A stretch of DNA of 64,000 bases from Nageia nagi (lineage: Eukaryota; Pinophyta), in assembly GCA_050084985.1 (NCBI GenBank), contig JBITNC010000002.1, forward strand, positions 8,556,001-8,620,000, given 5' to 3'. The translations under genes and the position numbers were made by a program. The stretch's first letter is position 1. The number at the start of each line of letters is the position of its first letter. Shown here in pieces: positions 1-11,660 of this stretch. Under the pieces are notes generated by a model. That model was not told the DNA's origin. It did not search any database and saw only the letters and a program-made list of their open reading frames with translations.

Positions 1-2
1 CG

Positions 3-839
3 GTGGCCGCCCTCGCCCTTAAAACCAAATCTAAGCACCCCAGACTGGCAACCCTGAAGCCACACAACGCCCTTGTCTCCTTCACATTGGCAACGCCCCG
101 CAGGGTTTCTGTTCGGGCAATGGCGGCGAACAACGTTCTCACGCAGGACGATCTCAAGAAGCTCGCGGCCGACAAGGCCGTGGAATACGTGCAGAGCGGC
201 ATGGTGCTAGGCCTCGGCACCGGCTCCACCGCCGCCTTCATGGTCGCCAAGATCGGAGCCCTGATGAAGGCCGGGGAACTCAAAGACATCGTCGGAGTCC
301 CCACATCGAAGCGCACGGCCGAGCAGGCGGCGTCTCTCGGAATCCCGTTGTCCGTTCTCGACGACCACCCGAAGATTGATTTGGCGATCGACGGCGCGGA
401 CGAGGTGGATCCGGAGCTGAACCTCGTCAAGGGCCGTGGCGGAGCGTTGCTCCGCGAGAAGATGGTGGAGGCTGCTTCTGCGAAGTTCGTGGTGGTGGTG
501 GACGAATCGAAGCTCGTCGAGGGTCTCGGCGGGAGCGGTCTCGCTATGCCGGTGGAGGTGGTACCCTTTTGCTGGAAATACAATGCTAATCGTCTGCAGG
601 GGCTTTTCGAATCCGAGGGATGCCAGGCCAAGCTCCGCATGGATGGAGACAAACCCTACATTACTGATAATTCAAATTATATCGTGGATTTGTACTTTAA
701 GTCGCCGATTAAGGATGCTAGGGCCGCCGGCGCCGCCATGCTGAATATGGAGGGCGTGGTGGAGCACGGGCTCTTCCTCGACATGGCCACCGCTGTCATC
801 ATCGCCGGGTCGAAGGGCGTCACCGTCCAATCCAAGTGA
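3..839 (+). CDS. Ribose-5-phosphate isomerase A, plastid type (5' end missing)
   Basis: Interconverts ribose-5-phosphate and ribulose-5-phosphate in the Calvin cycle and the pentose phosphate pathway; the plastid form acts in the stroma. The visible reading frame has 278 codons to a TGA at 837-839. Its first codon is GTG, so the true ATG is probably upstream of the window. Residues 1-39 lack Asp and Glu and are rich in Ala, Leu, Thr, Lys and Arg, as in a transit peptide. The enzyme proper starts near residue 40. Seen motifs: phosphate-binding GLGTGSTA (70-77), TSKRT (101-105), DGADE (130-134) and KGRGGALLREK (143-153). D130, D133, K143 and E152 keep the spacing of the E. coli RpiA active-site residues D81, D84, K94 and E103. 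No intron is visible, and no stop or frameshift. It matches the plant plastid RPI group (Arabidopsis RPI3) rather than the cytosolic one because of the leader. An internal start at Met40 would give a cytosolic protein, which is less likely. Confidence 0.95.
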   Translation: MAALALKTKSKHPRLATLKPHNALVSFTLATPRRVSVRAMAANNVLTQDDLKKLAADKAVEYVQSGMVLGLGTGSTAAFMVAKIGALMKAGELKDIVGVPTSKRTAEQAASLGIPLSVLDDHPKIDLAIDGADEVDPELNLVKGRGGALLREKMVEAASAKFVVVVDESKLVEGLGGSGLAMPVEVVPFCWKYNANRLQGLFESEGCQAKLRMDGDKPYITDNSNYIVDLYFKSPIKDARAAGAAMLNMEGVVEHGLFLDMATAVIIAGSKGVTVQSK

Positions 840-1799
840 GAAGGTTGTAGTATTTCTCGAGGTAATTCGTAGACATTTACTGTTATAAATGTTGGTGGGT
901 TTTTTTTTTCCTTTCGTATTTATCTACTAGCCGTGCCGGATGGAATTGGTGGATTCAGGGTTGCCAAAATGTAATTTTTGAAATTCATAAATTGAAAGGC
1001 AAGTGTGTTTTCCCGCGATTTGATCCTCTCCGTAGAATATTTTGGTGATTCCAATGTGGCATTTCAGTAAAGAAAAATTGAAATTTTACTTCACGATGTT
1101 GTGGAAGAGAATTCAGAATGCTGAAAGCTTTTGGGATTCACTGAGGTAGGTGTATTCACAAACTGTTCTGCATCGTTGAGTCTAGATGAAAGAGCAGAAC
1201 TTAGCAATCTTACTTCATCCTAGACGATGACCTTGATAATTTATGTTTATTTATTTGCCTTTGTTGGAAGCAGGGTTACAGATGCAAGAAACCTGAAATT
1301 GTAGACTTTTAAACATTTTCGGTTCTTGTTTTATTGAGTGGACCATGTGTCAGGAAAGAATTACCGACCCAGAGCTTTTATTCAATAGATTGTTGGGTAA
1401 AATGATGTTATTAATCTCGGAAACAATACCTCTGCATGTTCAGAACCCCTGGACAATTTGGTGAATTTGAATTGTTTGTAAATCATGTGATTTGGATCTG
1501 AAAAGTAGTAATCCTTTGTTTCTGCATGGCTGAAGTCTAGGAAACAGTTTGGATGGATAGAATAAGTTTATGCTGATTGATTTGTATCATACTGTGCTTT
1601 GTGGTAAAGTATTCATCTTAGCAGCATTTTTTAACTTCACGTTAATGTTTCATTTTCCAGTAGTAATCCTGTAGATAGTTTGCTATCACGTTTGACTTTT
1701 CTATTGATGATTGTCAATTAAGAAGAAGAAGAAAACCTGTAATTGACTTTCCTCCGAAGTAGAAATGTAGCTGAACCATAAACCTATAGCAGCGTTGAA
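840..1799. other. 3' flank of the isomerase gene; no gene seen
   Basis: AT-rich DNA following the stop codon. The first stretch is presumably 3' UTR, with a T-run at about 901-910, but I could not fix a poly(A) site. GC content falls sharply after about 840. No coding pattern or repeat family is recognisable up to the LINE fragment. Confidence 0.5.
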
Positions 1800-3110
1800 A
1801 ACCATAACTATAGTTAACTACAAGTTGTTGCAGGTAACAAAATGAGCTAAGGAATCAAGTTGCTGTTGGAGACCATCAGGGGAGGAAGGCACATCATCTG
1901 TAAAAAGAATTAAATATATAAAACATGGTAAAGAATATTCAAGCTCATCAATGTAGACAGCAAATAATGTTGTGAGAGGACAACCTTGTGTAACCTCCAT
2001 GCTACTTTCAATAGAGTCAGAACTAGAAGAATCCTAGGTCATTAATGGCAGATCATATAAATGTCTTGGGACTGAATCAAATGCCTTCTAAAATCCACAA
2101 AACAACAATATACATTAACAGATTTTTGGTTTTCTTCCTCAATGACAGCTTGCAAATGTCAAATGTGATCTATAGTCTGCTTGGCCCTTAGTTCTGGACC
2201 TTGGTAATCTTCCAAATACTAAGATGAACTACATATCAATTGCAATGGCATAAAATTTAGACTCTTAGAATGTGTGCCGAATTATCACAGTATGGTAGTT
2301 GTATGGATTCTGAATATCCCCTTATTTGTCAGTAGGGCAAGTAATATGCTGTGACCAAATGAAGGAAATGCATGGCAAACCACTTAGTTTAAAAGATCAT
2401 GAACTGGATGCGCTAAAGCATCAATCCTATGTTTTAAGTAATTGGGTCACAGTTCTTCACAATCAGCAGATTTACTTTTACTAAACGTTTGAATCACTTT
2501 CCTTGTTATGCTTGTAGTGAAAAATGGAAACAGTTGTGTAGGGTGTCTTGAACAAGAGGCACTGACAAGTGACATCATATAGAGTGGTAGCAGAGGAAGT
2601 CCAAGTGGATCAATGTCATGAGCAGGAGCCTTCTTTTTAAAAGACTTTGCCAGAAAGATTTGGGAGGAGTGAAAATCCTCGTCTTCTCGTCCTGAGAAAA
2701 TCCTGTTTCTTACAAACTTGTCCGTAGGGTGAGTAATAAGTTGTGACCAAATGAAGAAAATGCATGGCAAACCACTTCGTTTAAAGATCATCAACTGGAC
2801 GCACTAAAGCATCAATCCTATGTTTAAGGAATTGGGTACATAGTTCTTCACAATCAGGGAATTTACTTGTGCTTAACGTTTGAATCACTTTCCTCGTTAC
2901 GCTTGTAGTGAAAAAGGAGAACAGTTGTGTAGGGAAGTGTCTTGAACAAGAGGCACTGACAAGTGACATCATAGAGTGGTAGCAGAGGAAGTCCAAGTGG
3001 ACCAATGGCATGAGTAGGAGCCTTTTTTGATAAAAGACTTTGCCAGAAAGACTTGCGAGAACTGAATAGGGCATCTAATAAATACCGCCTTCTCATCCTG
3101 AGAAAATCTT
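1800..3110 (-). pseudogene. LINE ORF2 reverse transcriptase fragment
   Basis: Minus-strand remnant of a non-LTR retrotransposon. At 1818-2000 a 60-codon frame carries TQGCPLTTLFAVYIDELE, the RT block normally written QGCPLSPxLFxLYIDELE, followed by LFTDD, a decayed FADD catalytic box, and GLQQQLDSL. Just upstream on the same strand (about 2070-2110) is the KAFDSVPR block, reached by a frameshift. Farther upstream (2334-3110) are two copies of the segment that precedes the RT palm in this family (KVIQTLS...LKHRIDAL). It is broken by stops and shifts and has no identifiable ends. It resembles the larger LINE at 6.8-29.2 kb, which keeps GLYIDELE in the same block. Confidence 0.75.
2334..3110. 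repeat. 392-bp tandem direct duplication inside the LINE fragment
   Basis: The stretch from about 2334 to 2727 recurs from about 2728 to 3110 with an offset of 392 bases. For example, GACCAAATGAAG is at 2353 and again at 2745, followed in both by a near-identical GCATGGCAAACCACTT. The copies differ by scattered substitutions and small indels, so the duplication is not recent. Confidence 0.85.
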
Positions 3111-5487
3111 TTTTTTTTCCTTAAATCTACACAGTTCTTACCAATGCTGTACATTTGGCATTAATATCTTTTACTTGAAAATGATTTTGAGAAGGCTAAA
3201 CAGACCGGAAATTTTTATCTATGATGTCTCGACTTTTCCTTTCTAGGTGCTTCAAATCATCATATTTTAGGATTGTTTCCTGCATCTATTTGACAAGCTT
3301 GCATGTCTTTACTAATCTAAATTCAAGCATAGTCTGGTATTTGATCAGATGCACTACACAACTTATTGTTTATGTTAGCATTATTAGGGCCCAAGTATCC
3401 TCATAAGATGGATTCATGAATAAAGATGAAAATCACTTCAAACTCTTGTAACTAATTCATAATTTCAGCTTTGAATAGCTTCTGATATTATAATGGGTGC
3501 AGCATGATATCAAATAAATGTTATTACAAATGCATACATTATTTTTCTTATCAACAGCCTTACTGATGTTGTGGACAAGGACAATGACAGTATGCTGTTT
3601 CTATTCCTCTTCAACATTATGCACCTGTAGCAGCTTCTAGACAAGGAAAGTTTCTTTTTGTGTGCCTATAAACAAGGGAAAACTTATACAGATCATATTA
3701 ACTTATGAGGATATTATATAAGAAGCTTGTGCATGAATACCTTCATCATGGAAACCTGAAACTCAATATCTCAGTCTATAAAAAATTGCTGTGACAATCA
3801 TATTTTGATGTTATTATTGAGTCTGCTTCCATGATCTTCAACACGAAATCTGTCCTGAACTTCAGATGCTAGGTAAATAACATATTAAAACATTGCGAAT
3901 AACACTGACAAAACAATTACATTCTTGAGACATTAGTTTTTGAACCCTTGCAGAAGTCCATGTACAATTTATATTATTTCATATTACATAGTGATGGCAG
4001 ACTTTGTTATTATTTAAATAATAAAACATACTAGATGGGAAAATTAATGTCCAAAATGGCAGAAAATTTGTTAATTGTATGCCATCACTGTCCATTCATC
4101 CAATAAAATACAAACTCGTATACTACACCAAATCAACTCATTAAACATGATGATTACCAATATGCCCTTCTGCACAAATACTCTTCAAAGGTTAAATGTT
4201 TGAAAATTATAAATGATTATCTATAGAAACATTCAAAGATCTCGATTTCAAATATTTCATAATGGATGTAAGTAATGTAGTTTGAAGCTATGAATGTGGA
4301 GGGTAAGATCTTTATTTCCTTTGAAGATTGAACATTTAGGGAAATTAAGACCATAAGGCGGAGGATGGCACAAAAAATCATATAATAGTAGACTACTCAT
4401 TAAGTTGGCATAGTCAAAATGACTATTTTCAAAAGTGATAAAAAGGTTTTCCGAATTTCTTGTAACTATTATATTTTGTTTTAGTGATGGTGTGAAATGG
4501 AACAAATTAAATATATGACAAAGGATTGAGAGTTAATAAGTTCAAGAATGACTGCAATGATTATAGGAGTTACTGTAACATTTGGACTTACAAAAATTAT
4601 GCTAAGGTCATTGTAGCAATTGTTGGGATCGTTACAACAATTCTTGGGATTTATGAACAAGTGGCTGGAGGTGAGATAATAAGACTAATAAAGGTTGGTT
4701 GTGATGAGGATGGAATGGATTAGTTTTTTCATACAATTGTCAATTGACTAGATCTTGGATTGTTTTATAAGTAATTGTTTGATTCAATTAGAATTTTGTA
4801 TTAAGGTTTTTAGACATACTTTAGGAGCTTTTAGGAGAAGAGTTTTATTGATATGAAACATCTATATTAAATATATTTATATCTAAATTTTTTAATGAGA
4901 AGTATTTCATTAATTATGTTGAAAGGTGTTAGTTAATTTGTAATTTTTTATTTGATAGTAAGCAACTATTGATTATATTTAATAATTAGTTTTGATATAT
5001 CTCCTTATAAATCAAAAACATGTTGAGAGATATCATTCCCTACACATCTATCTCATTTATTGATATTTTTTGGTATTTTTTTAATGTTAATTTATTAATT
5101 TATATATGTTATATATTAATTTATTTTATTTAATGTTATATATTATTTATTTTATATGCTATTCTAATGTTATAATTATATTTTTAAAGCTAACTTTGTC
5201 TTTTAAATAATAAAGTTGATTAATTTTGTTTTTTAAATATTGAAGCCAACGTTTAATGGAGGATTCACATGTGGCATTTGGTGCTCCACTTCACCCGTGC
5301 TGCAGCTAGAGAATGCCTCTCAACATTAAATACCCATTATGGAATTCACTCTTCAAATACCTAGATAAAGCTTCATATTTGAGGCCTTTGCAACCTGAAC
5401 AAGTCAAGTTGACCATGACTTTCAATTCAATTGGACAAATTGAAACACTATTTGAATATGCTTAAATGCAAAAGAGTCATAACAACT
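3111..5487. other. AT-rich intergenic DNA; no gene recognised
   Basis: Short open frames occur (for example 4526-4723 plus and 4257-4505 minus) but none shows a known domain. The frame at 4526-4723 has a hydrophobic stretch (VIVAIVGIVTTILGI) and no recognisable family. I treat these as chance frames. The last five bases, CAACT at 5483-5487, are the probable left target duplication of Copia A. Confidence 0.5.
4990..5060. repeat. Dispersed repeat shared with 38860-38931
   Basis: About 70 bases starting TTTGATATATCTCCTTATAA and ending near CTATCTCATTT are similar to 38860-38931, in the same orientation. The second copy lies just after the Helitron-type helicase remnant. This suggests a shared transposon terminal region, but no defined end was found. 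Confidence 0.5.
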
Positions 5488-6161
5488 TGTAAACGTGGAG
5501 CTTGATGTTTATCCTCACCCAACCAAATCTTAGGTGATTCTCCATTTAATGAAGCAATCCAATTTGATTTGATTTAGATCTTCGATGCCCATAATCTTCA
5601 TCTACGAAACCATAAGCAATATTCGTCATTTAATAAAAGGGTTTGATCCGAGATTTGGTGAGTTGTCTATGGCCAGGAAATTTTGCAAATTGTGGGTAGA
5701 TTTATGCTTTCTTGTTTTAAGTTGCCTATATAATACCCTCCCATGTGCAATGATATGGGATTGAATTCGTAGTTTTTTTTGTGCTCCAATCTTGGTATAG
5801 GTAGGAGACGGATTGGCATGGAGTTGTTTTAAGACATTTTGTGGTTGTAACTATGATATTTTTGCTGTAAATTTTGTAGATTTGTGTAAGAGAGATTATA
5901 TTGTAGTGAGGTTTCATGTGCTAAGAAAGTATTACAACAAGGTTATGTTGTTGGTGTGTCTCTTGGTGATTTGGAGGATTGATGAATGCAAAAGGATTGA
6001 AAACTTCTTTGAGGATGTAGCTCACATTGAGTGAACCTTGTTAAACCTTGTCTTTTTTTCTTTGTGGTTTGCTTTTTGCTATTGTTTCGTGTTTACTTCA
6101 TTTGCCAAACAATAGGAACTAGATTGGTCAAAATTTTATTTGAAAATAATTGAACTCAACA
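5488..6161 (+). repeat. Copia A 5' LTR with primer-binding site
   Basis: The LTR starts TGTAAACGTGGAGCTTGATG and ends at CTCAACA, about 674 bases. Its partner is 32531-33254. The primer site is TGGTATCAACGC at 6164-6175, just inside the LTR. It resembles the usual plant initiator-tRNA-Met site TGGTATCAGAGC with two changes. Confidence 0.85.
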
Positions 6162-6207
6162 AGTGGTATCAACGCTATAGTTTTGTTGGTTATTTAACAA
6201 ATCTTGT

Positions 6208-6848
6208 GTTTGGATCAAGTGGAGCATATAGCAAAAGAAGGGAGGTTAAAGGTGGAGAAATTCAATGGCTCAAACTTCTAGTTTTGGAAAATGCAAATGG
6301 AATACTTCTTGTACCAAAAGGACCTCTATCAACCTCTTGAAGAGAAATCAAAGAAGCCCTTAACCATGAGCGATGAAGCGTGGGATCTTTTGGATGGGAA
6401 GGCCTAGAGTGTTGTCAAAATTTGCTTAAGTTCAAGTGTAGCCTTCAACATCTCCAAGGAGAAAACTACAAAGGGAGTAATGGATGCATTGGTCAAAATT
6501 TATGAAAAGCCATCCGCCTCAAATAAGGTATTTTTAATGAAAAGTTGTTTAACATGAAGATGAATGAAGGTGGTTTAATTCAAGATCATGTGAATGAATT
6601 TAATAATGTAACAAACCAATTGCTTTCAGTTAAGATAAAGTTTGTTGATGAGATTAGGGCTTTGCTAATCTTGTGTTCAGTTACTGAGAGTTGGAATAGC
6701 CTAGTAATGGATGTTAGTAACTCAACCTCTAACATTAACTTGGTCTTTGATGAAGTTGTTGGAACTATTCTTAGTGAGGATATGAGAAGAAAGTCCATAG
6801 GTGAAAGTTCTAATTCAGCCCTCATGGTTGAGTCTAGAAAGAAAAATT
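6208..6848 (+). pseudogene. Copia A gag (UBN2-type), broken
   Basis: Gag-related reading across several frames. An N-terminal SSGAYSK and VEKFNGSNF are typical of this Copia gag group; then come KMQMEYFLYQKDLYQPLEE and KPLTMSDEAWDLLDGKA. From 6545 one open frame gives LFNMKMNEGG, then RALLILCSVTESWNSLVM and ILSEDMRRKS. The initiator ATG is lost (TTTGGA replaces the expected start), and there is a TAG after SNF, another stop after LLDGKA and a frameshift before LFNMKMN. Homology stops at about 6849, where the LINE 3' end begins. The expected zinc knuckle and protease appear only after 29260. Confidence 0.85.
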
Positions 6849-8475
6849 ATATTAATGTCCATAGATGACCAAAAGTGGTCAATGGGATTGAAGGGTATAC
6901 AAGTATAAAGCAGCATGAGGGGCTCAATAACCTTCACTCAAAGCAAACTATGAAAAGACTAAGAACAATATAGGGGCTAATCCCTAAAAGAAAATAAATA
7001 ATCGAATAAAAAAAACATATTAAGCACACATATTTAGAGGTGAGGTCTCTCATGATCTGTTTGACTGTGCACTCTTGGGCTAATCTGTGTTTGCATCGAC
7101 ATTGTTGTAATTAAAGAAGGTCGTGATCTGTTGTGACCTCATAGAACTAAGGTTAACATGCACCCTTTGTCTAGTACATTGAGGAGGTCAAGAAGAGTCC
7201 TCAATCCTCCTACAAACTCCCTCTCCTAAGGCAATTGGGAAGAAAGAGATAATCAAGCGATCACCTGTCAGGTGTTGTGAGTCGGATAATAGAATTTTTC
7301 TGATAAGGAAAGTCTCTATGAGATAGAGTGCCAAACAATAGTGGTTTAGGAACTGAGAGAATGTCGATTTCAAGCCATGGGCATCCCGAATAAGATAGTT
7401 ATATTGCCCCCAAATCTCATAATAAACCGAACATCAAAAGATGAAATGATCCTCAATCTTAGGCTCAATCAAGCACAAGTGACAAACTCGAAGCTCACGT
7501 GCCAAATGGTGATTAGTCTTGATTCGAAGTTGGTGGAAGCACACTCTGAACTAGCCTAGTAACATTTGCAAGCCAAGAGGGAGGTGTAAATTGACGTAAT
7601 CAGGAGGTCGAATCAACCCTCTATCAAGACTTAGGAAGTGATGAGAGGAAGATCAAGAAAGAAAGAAATCATATTAATGTCCATAGATGACCAACAGTAG
7701 TCAATGGGACTGAGGAGAATACAAGTCTAAAGCAGCAGGATAGGTTCAATGGCCCTCAAACAAAGCAAACTAAAAATCTAAGAACAATATAGGGACTAAT
7801 CCTTATGGAAAATAAATAGTCAAACAAAGAAGCATGACGAGCAAACATGGTCAAGGGGGAGGTCTTTCATGAGTACTACCAGATTGATTTGTTTTTGCAT
7901 TGGTGCTATTGTAGCTATAGAAGGTCGTGATTTGTTGCGGCCTCATGGAACTAAGGTTGGCATACACCCTCTGTCTGGTACGTCAAGTAGATTGGAGTGG
8001 GTCTTCGATCCTTTGCCTATGAACTCTCTCTCCTAAGGCAACCAAGAAGGAGGAGGTAATCAAGCGATCCCTTATCGGGTGTTGGGAGTCGAATAATAGT
8101 AGTTTCCTAAGAAGGAAAGTCTCTCTGAGATAGAGTGTTAAACAATGGTGGTTCGAGAACTGGAAGAATGTCGAGGTTGAGTTATGTGCATCCCGAAATA
8201 AATAATGGTATCACTCTCAGATCTCATAATAGATCGAGCATCAGAAGATGAAATGATCCTCAGTATCAGGCTCTATCAAGCATAACCTACAGACTTGAAG
8301 CTCACGTGCTAAGTGGTGGTTAGTCTCGACCTAGAGCTTGTGGGAGCACACTCTGAATTGGCCTAAAAACATTTGCAGACCAAGAGGGAGGTGTAGGTTA
8401 ACATAGGCAGGAGGTGTAGGTTGACGTAGGCGAGAGGTTGAATCAACCCTCTGTCAACCCTCAAGAAGTGATGTG
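6849..8475 (-). repeat. Tandem duplication (822 bp) of the LINE 3' end
   Basis: Copy A (6849-7670) and copy B (7671 to about 8475) both begin ATATTAATGTCCATAGATGACC and keep the same order throughout, ending in a shared CAACCCTCT block. The minus-strand translation contains the LINE C-terminal zinc-knuckle-like region (CRLCLIEPDTEDHFIF, then a Cys about three residues on). Copy A is preceded by GAAAGAAAAA and copy B by AAGAAAGAAAGAAATC, which may be the element's A-rich tail. Copy B also holds a short internal repeat of AGGAGGTGTAGGTT. Confidence 0.85.
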
Positions 8476-8839
8476 AGTAGTGCAATAGCTTGGGTGTGAG
8501 GGGAGATTGAGGGGCAACCCAAGTGCATTGAATATAGGCCCTGTTAAGCATGTCTTTGATAGATGCCAATGTAACATCTGGGTCTCTATCGATGTCTCCC
8601 TAGGGTATAGGTAACTAGTCGGGTGAAAACCTGAGATATTGCAATGCCTCGGAGACCTCAGAGAACCAACACCATCGATAGCCCAGAGTTGCTAAGTCCA
8701 TGGACGATGCTAAGGCTCTGTAGGGGAGTCGATCATCTCGAACTATAGAAGCAAAGGTATGGAGATGCTAAAAAAAAAGGACCATCAACACAAGCGACCA
8801 TATCTAGAGAGGTTGGTAGCCAAACTCTGCCAACATAAT
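8476..8839 (-). pseudogene. LINE ORF2 C-terminal region left of Copia B1
   Basis: This continues the LINE between the duplicated 3' end and the Copia B1 insertion. On the minus strand the end next to Copia B1 reads LAEFGYQP, similar to the LAEFG block downstream of RT in plant LINEs of this type. It contains several stops. The last bases ATAAT (8835-8839) are the left half of the imperfect B1 target duplication. Confidence 0.65.
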
Positions 8840-9338
8840 TGTGAGAGTTGAATTATAACAAAAATAACTTTATATTCCCAAGATTACATGTAAGCTCACA
8901 AATCATATTTAACAAACTCACAAAGCAATCTCACAAAGATAACACAAAATATAAGTGGTTCCTCCAATTAGGAGTACATCCACTAACTAGATCTCACTTC
9001 ATTCACAAATATGAACTCTTACAAATCTCCTAATCTCATCTCCTAAACACTATCTTATAGCATAACTTTACTCCACAAATTGGTGTGTGATCCAAAGAGG
9101 GAGCTTTTTATTTATAAACCAAAATCCCTCTTTGGATCACCTTTTTAGCCAATGTACAAAAGCATGACATGCACATTTTTTTATCATAAGGGCATGCTCA
9201 TGACATGGAGTGTAGGACAAGTTACATTATTATATTCACATAACTACTTAAGGTATCAAATGATACCCTTAAGTATTAGTGAACTTACACAGAAGATTAT
9301 TACATAACCTTTACAATAATGCATTATACATTCCAACA
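8840..9338 (-). repeat. Copia B1 3' LTR with polypurine tract
   Basis: On the minus strand the LTR starts TGTTGGAATGTATAATGC and ends CTCTCACA. Just upstream, the complement of 9339-9352 reads GCATTAAAAGGGAA, the polypurine tract. The sequence pairs with 16105-16603 with scattered substitutions. Confidence 0.9.
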
Positions 9339-10170
9339 TTCCCTTTTAATGCAATATTAAGATAGAGCGAATAAGAGAGAAAGAAAAGAGAAAGTAAGAG
9401 AATTCTCCTCCAAACAGATACAATGGAGATGCAAACTTTTTACATATTTGTGAAGTAAGAAAGATCTAATTTGAAACTCACTACTTTGCCAAATATAATT
9501 ATTAACCACAATCGATTTCAATATACATGAAGTAGTCATCCAACTGGAAGTCATGAAGAGTCTCCAAGACCCTGCATACCTAAAGTAAGTAACCTGCAAT
9601 CTCAAAGGAACTTGCAAGTCATAAGCAACTCAAATAACAAGATCAGTTAGATGCAACATATTCATATCAATAAGGATAGATGAATCACACAAATACCATC
9701 ATGAACTGATCAATGGTGCATTATAAATCATCACAAAAATGCCATGCCAAAATTCAGTCATTTGTATATAAAACATGTGTTGATTATCATTACAAAATAG
9801 AGCATGCACATATGAGTTCCTCATATATGGATAACTGAATAGTGTCAAAAGATATAAGAGTTCTTCACACATAGATAATTGAACAGTGTTAGATTGGCCA
9901 ATCTTTTGTTTTAAAAAATTTGTGCAATACGTTCCTCACGCAGAGCGAACTTACCACAAAGGTGTACAACAAAATCAACACTATACAGCACAAAATCCTC
10001 CTAGGGGTGAAGTTGTCATCACAAACATGAATTCAACATAAGAATTCAAACTTCACTCCCCCTTGAGGGCAATTTCACCAACCCAATAGCATCCCTAAGC
10101 TTACAAAATTGAGCTTTCGGAAGGGGTTTGGTGAACAAATCAATAGAGTTTGAGATGGATGGACAATACT

Positions 10171-11660
10171 TCAAGTGTATGATGCCATCAAGAACTTTCT
10201 CCTTGTAAAATAAGCATGGATTTTCACATGTTTTGTTCTTTGATGAAACATAGGATTCTTAGCCAAAGAAATAACTAATTGATTGTCTGAATAAATCAAA
10301 GATGAGTCATCTTGCTCATACCCAATTTCTTTTAGAAGATGTCTTAGCCAAATAGCTTTTTGGGTTGCAATAAATATGGCACGATATTCAGCATCTGTGA
10401 TAGAAAGAGAAATAGTAGGCTGCTTCTTAGAAGCCCAAGAGATAGCACCTGTACCAATTTTAAACACATACATAGAGGTTGATTTTTTTATCATCTTTAT
10501 CTCATTCATAGTTAGAATATGAGAATCCAGATAGAACAAATGAGGGTAATTTAGAATACTTGATAGCAAGATTCTTAATCCTTACAACATACTTTAAGAT
10601 TTGTTTAACAGCATTGAGATGTTCAATATATAGTTTCTGCATGAATCGTGCCATCAAATTCACTGCAAAGGTAATATCTGATCTAGATATAGTCAATATA
10701 AAAGACTATCAATTAATTGCTTGTAAGCTGTAGCATCAATTAACTGAGATTTGGAGCTCGGAGAAATAGTGATTCTAGGAGAGATTGGGATCGTAACATA
10801 TCTACATCATTCCAAACTTCTGCAAGATGTCTAATATATACTTAGATTGACTAAGATAAGTACAATCCTTGTATTGATACATTTGCATTCCAAGATAGTA
10901 GTGCAAGAGACCAAGATTAGTCATTTCAAATGTTGCTTTAAGTTTGGATATACACTCTTGAATGATTTCATCATTGTTCCTAGTTATCAGAAGATCATCT
11001 AGATAAAAAAGAATCAAGACTATGTTTTTTTCTTGATTAAGCACATATAGATCAAAGTCAGAAAAATACTTAGAGAATCCAATGTTTGCAAAGTACTATG
11101 AAATCTTTTGTACTAGACTCGAGGAGCTTGCTTAAGTTCATATAATGATTTTTTTAGTTTGCACACAAAGGACTCTTTGCTTTCCATAATGAACCCTTTT
11201 GGTTGATTCATAAAAATTTGCACATTTAAGTCACCATTAAGACATGCACTCTTGATGTCAAGTTAAAAAACTTTCCATCTTTAAGTTGTAAAAAGAGTAA
11301 GGATAATCTTGACACTAGGTATTTTTATCACGAGAGCAAAGGTTTCTTTATAATCTACATCGTATTTTTGAGCAAAACCTTTAGCTACTAACCTTGCCTT
11401 GTATTTCTTAATATTTTCAACTGAATTGAATTTGATCTTGTAGATCCATTTATTGCCAATCATATTCTTCTCATTAGGATAAAAAACCAAGTTCCAAGTT
11501 TTATTTTTCATAAGCACCTCATACTCCACTTTCATGGTTTTCATTCAGCACTCGTGCTTTGAAGCTTTTTTGAAAAATGAGGGCTCATGCTTATCAATCT
11601 TGATAAATAAGGATTTGTTCAAGGTCATGCTCTTCGTTACCCTTTGAGTTGAAGAGTTTT
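10171..11660 (-). pseudogene. Copia B1 reverse transcriptase and RNase H
   Basis: RT begins near 11544 with NKTWNLV, NKWIYKIKFNS and YKARLVAKGFAQKYDVDY, continues through a decayed CKLKKSLYELKQAPR, and reaches FYLDDLLI near 11000 (family form YVDDLLI). RNase H is best kept at 10171-10569: [20 protein letters not shown], then [14 protein letters not shown] and [13 protein letters not shown]. Several stops and frameshifts separate the pieces. Confidence 0.88.

Noticed and set aside
436-744. 102-codon plus-strand frame inside the isomerase gene
   Set aside because: Another frame of the clearly coding GC-rich isomerase sequence; Trp-, Arg- and Ser-rich composition typical of a shadow frame.
4526-4723. 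Small membrane protein of 65 residues
   Set aside because: One hydrophobic stretch only, no homologue recognised, AT-rich surroundings and no supporting signals.
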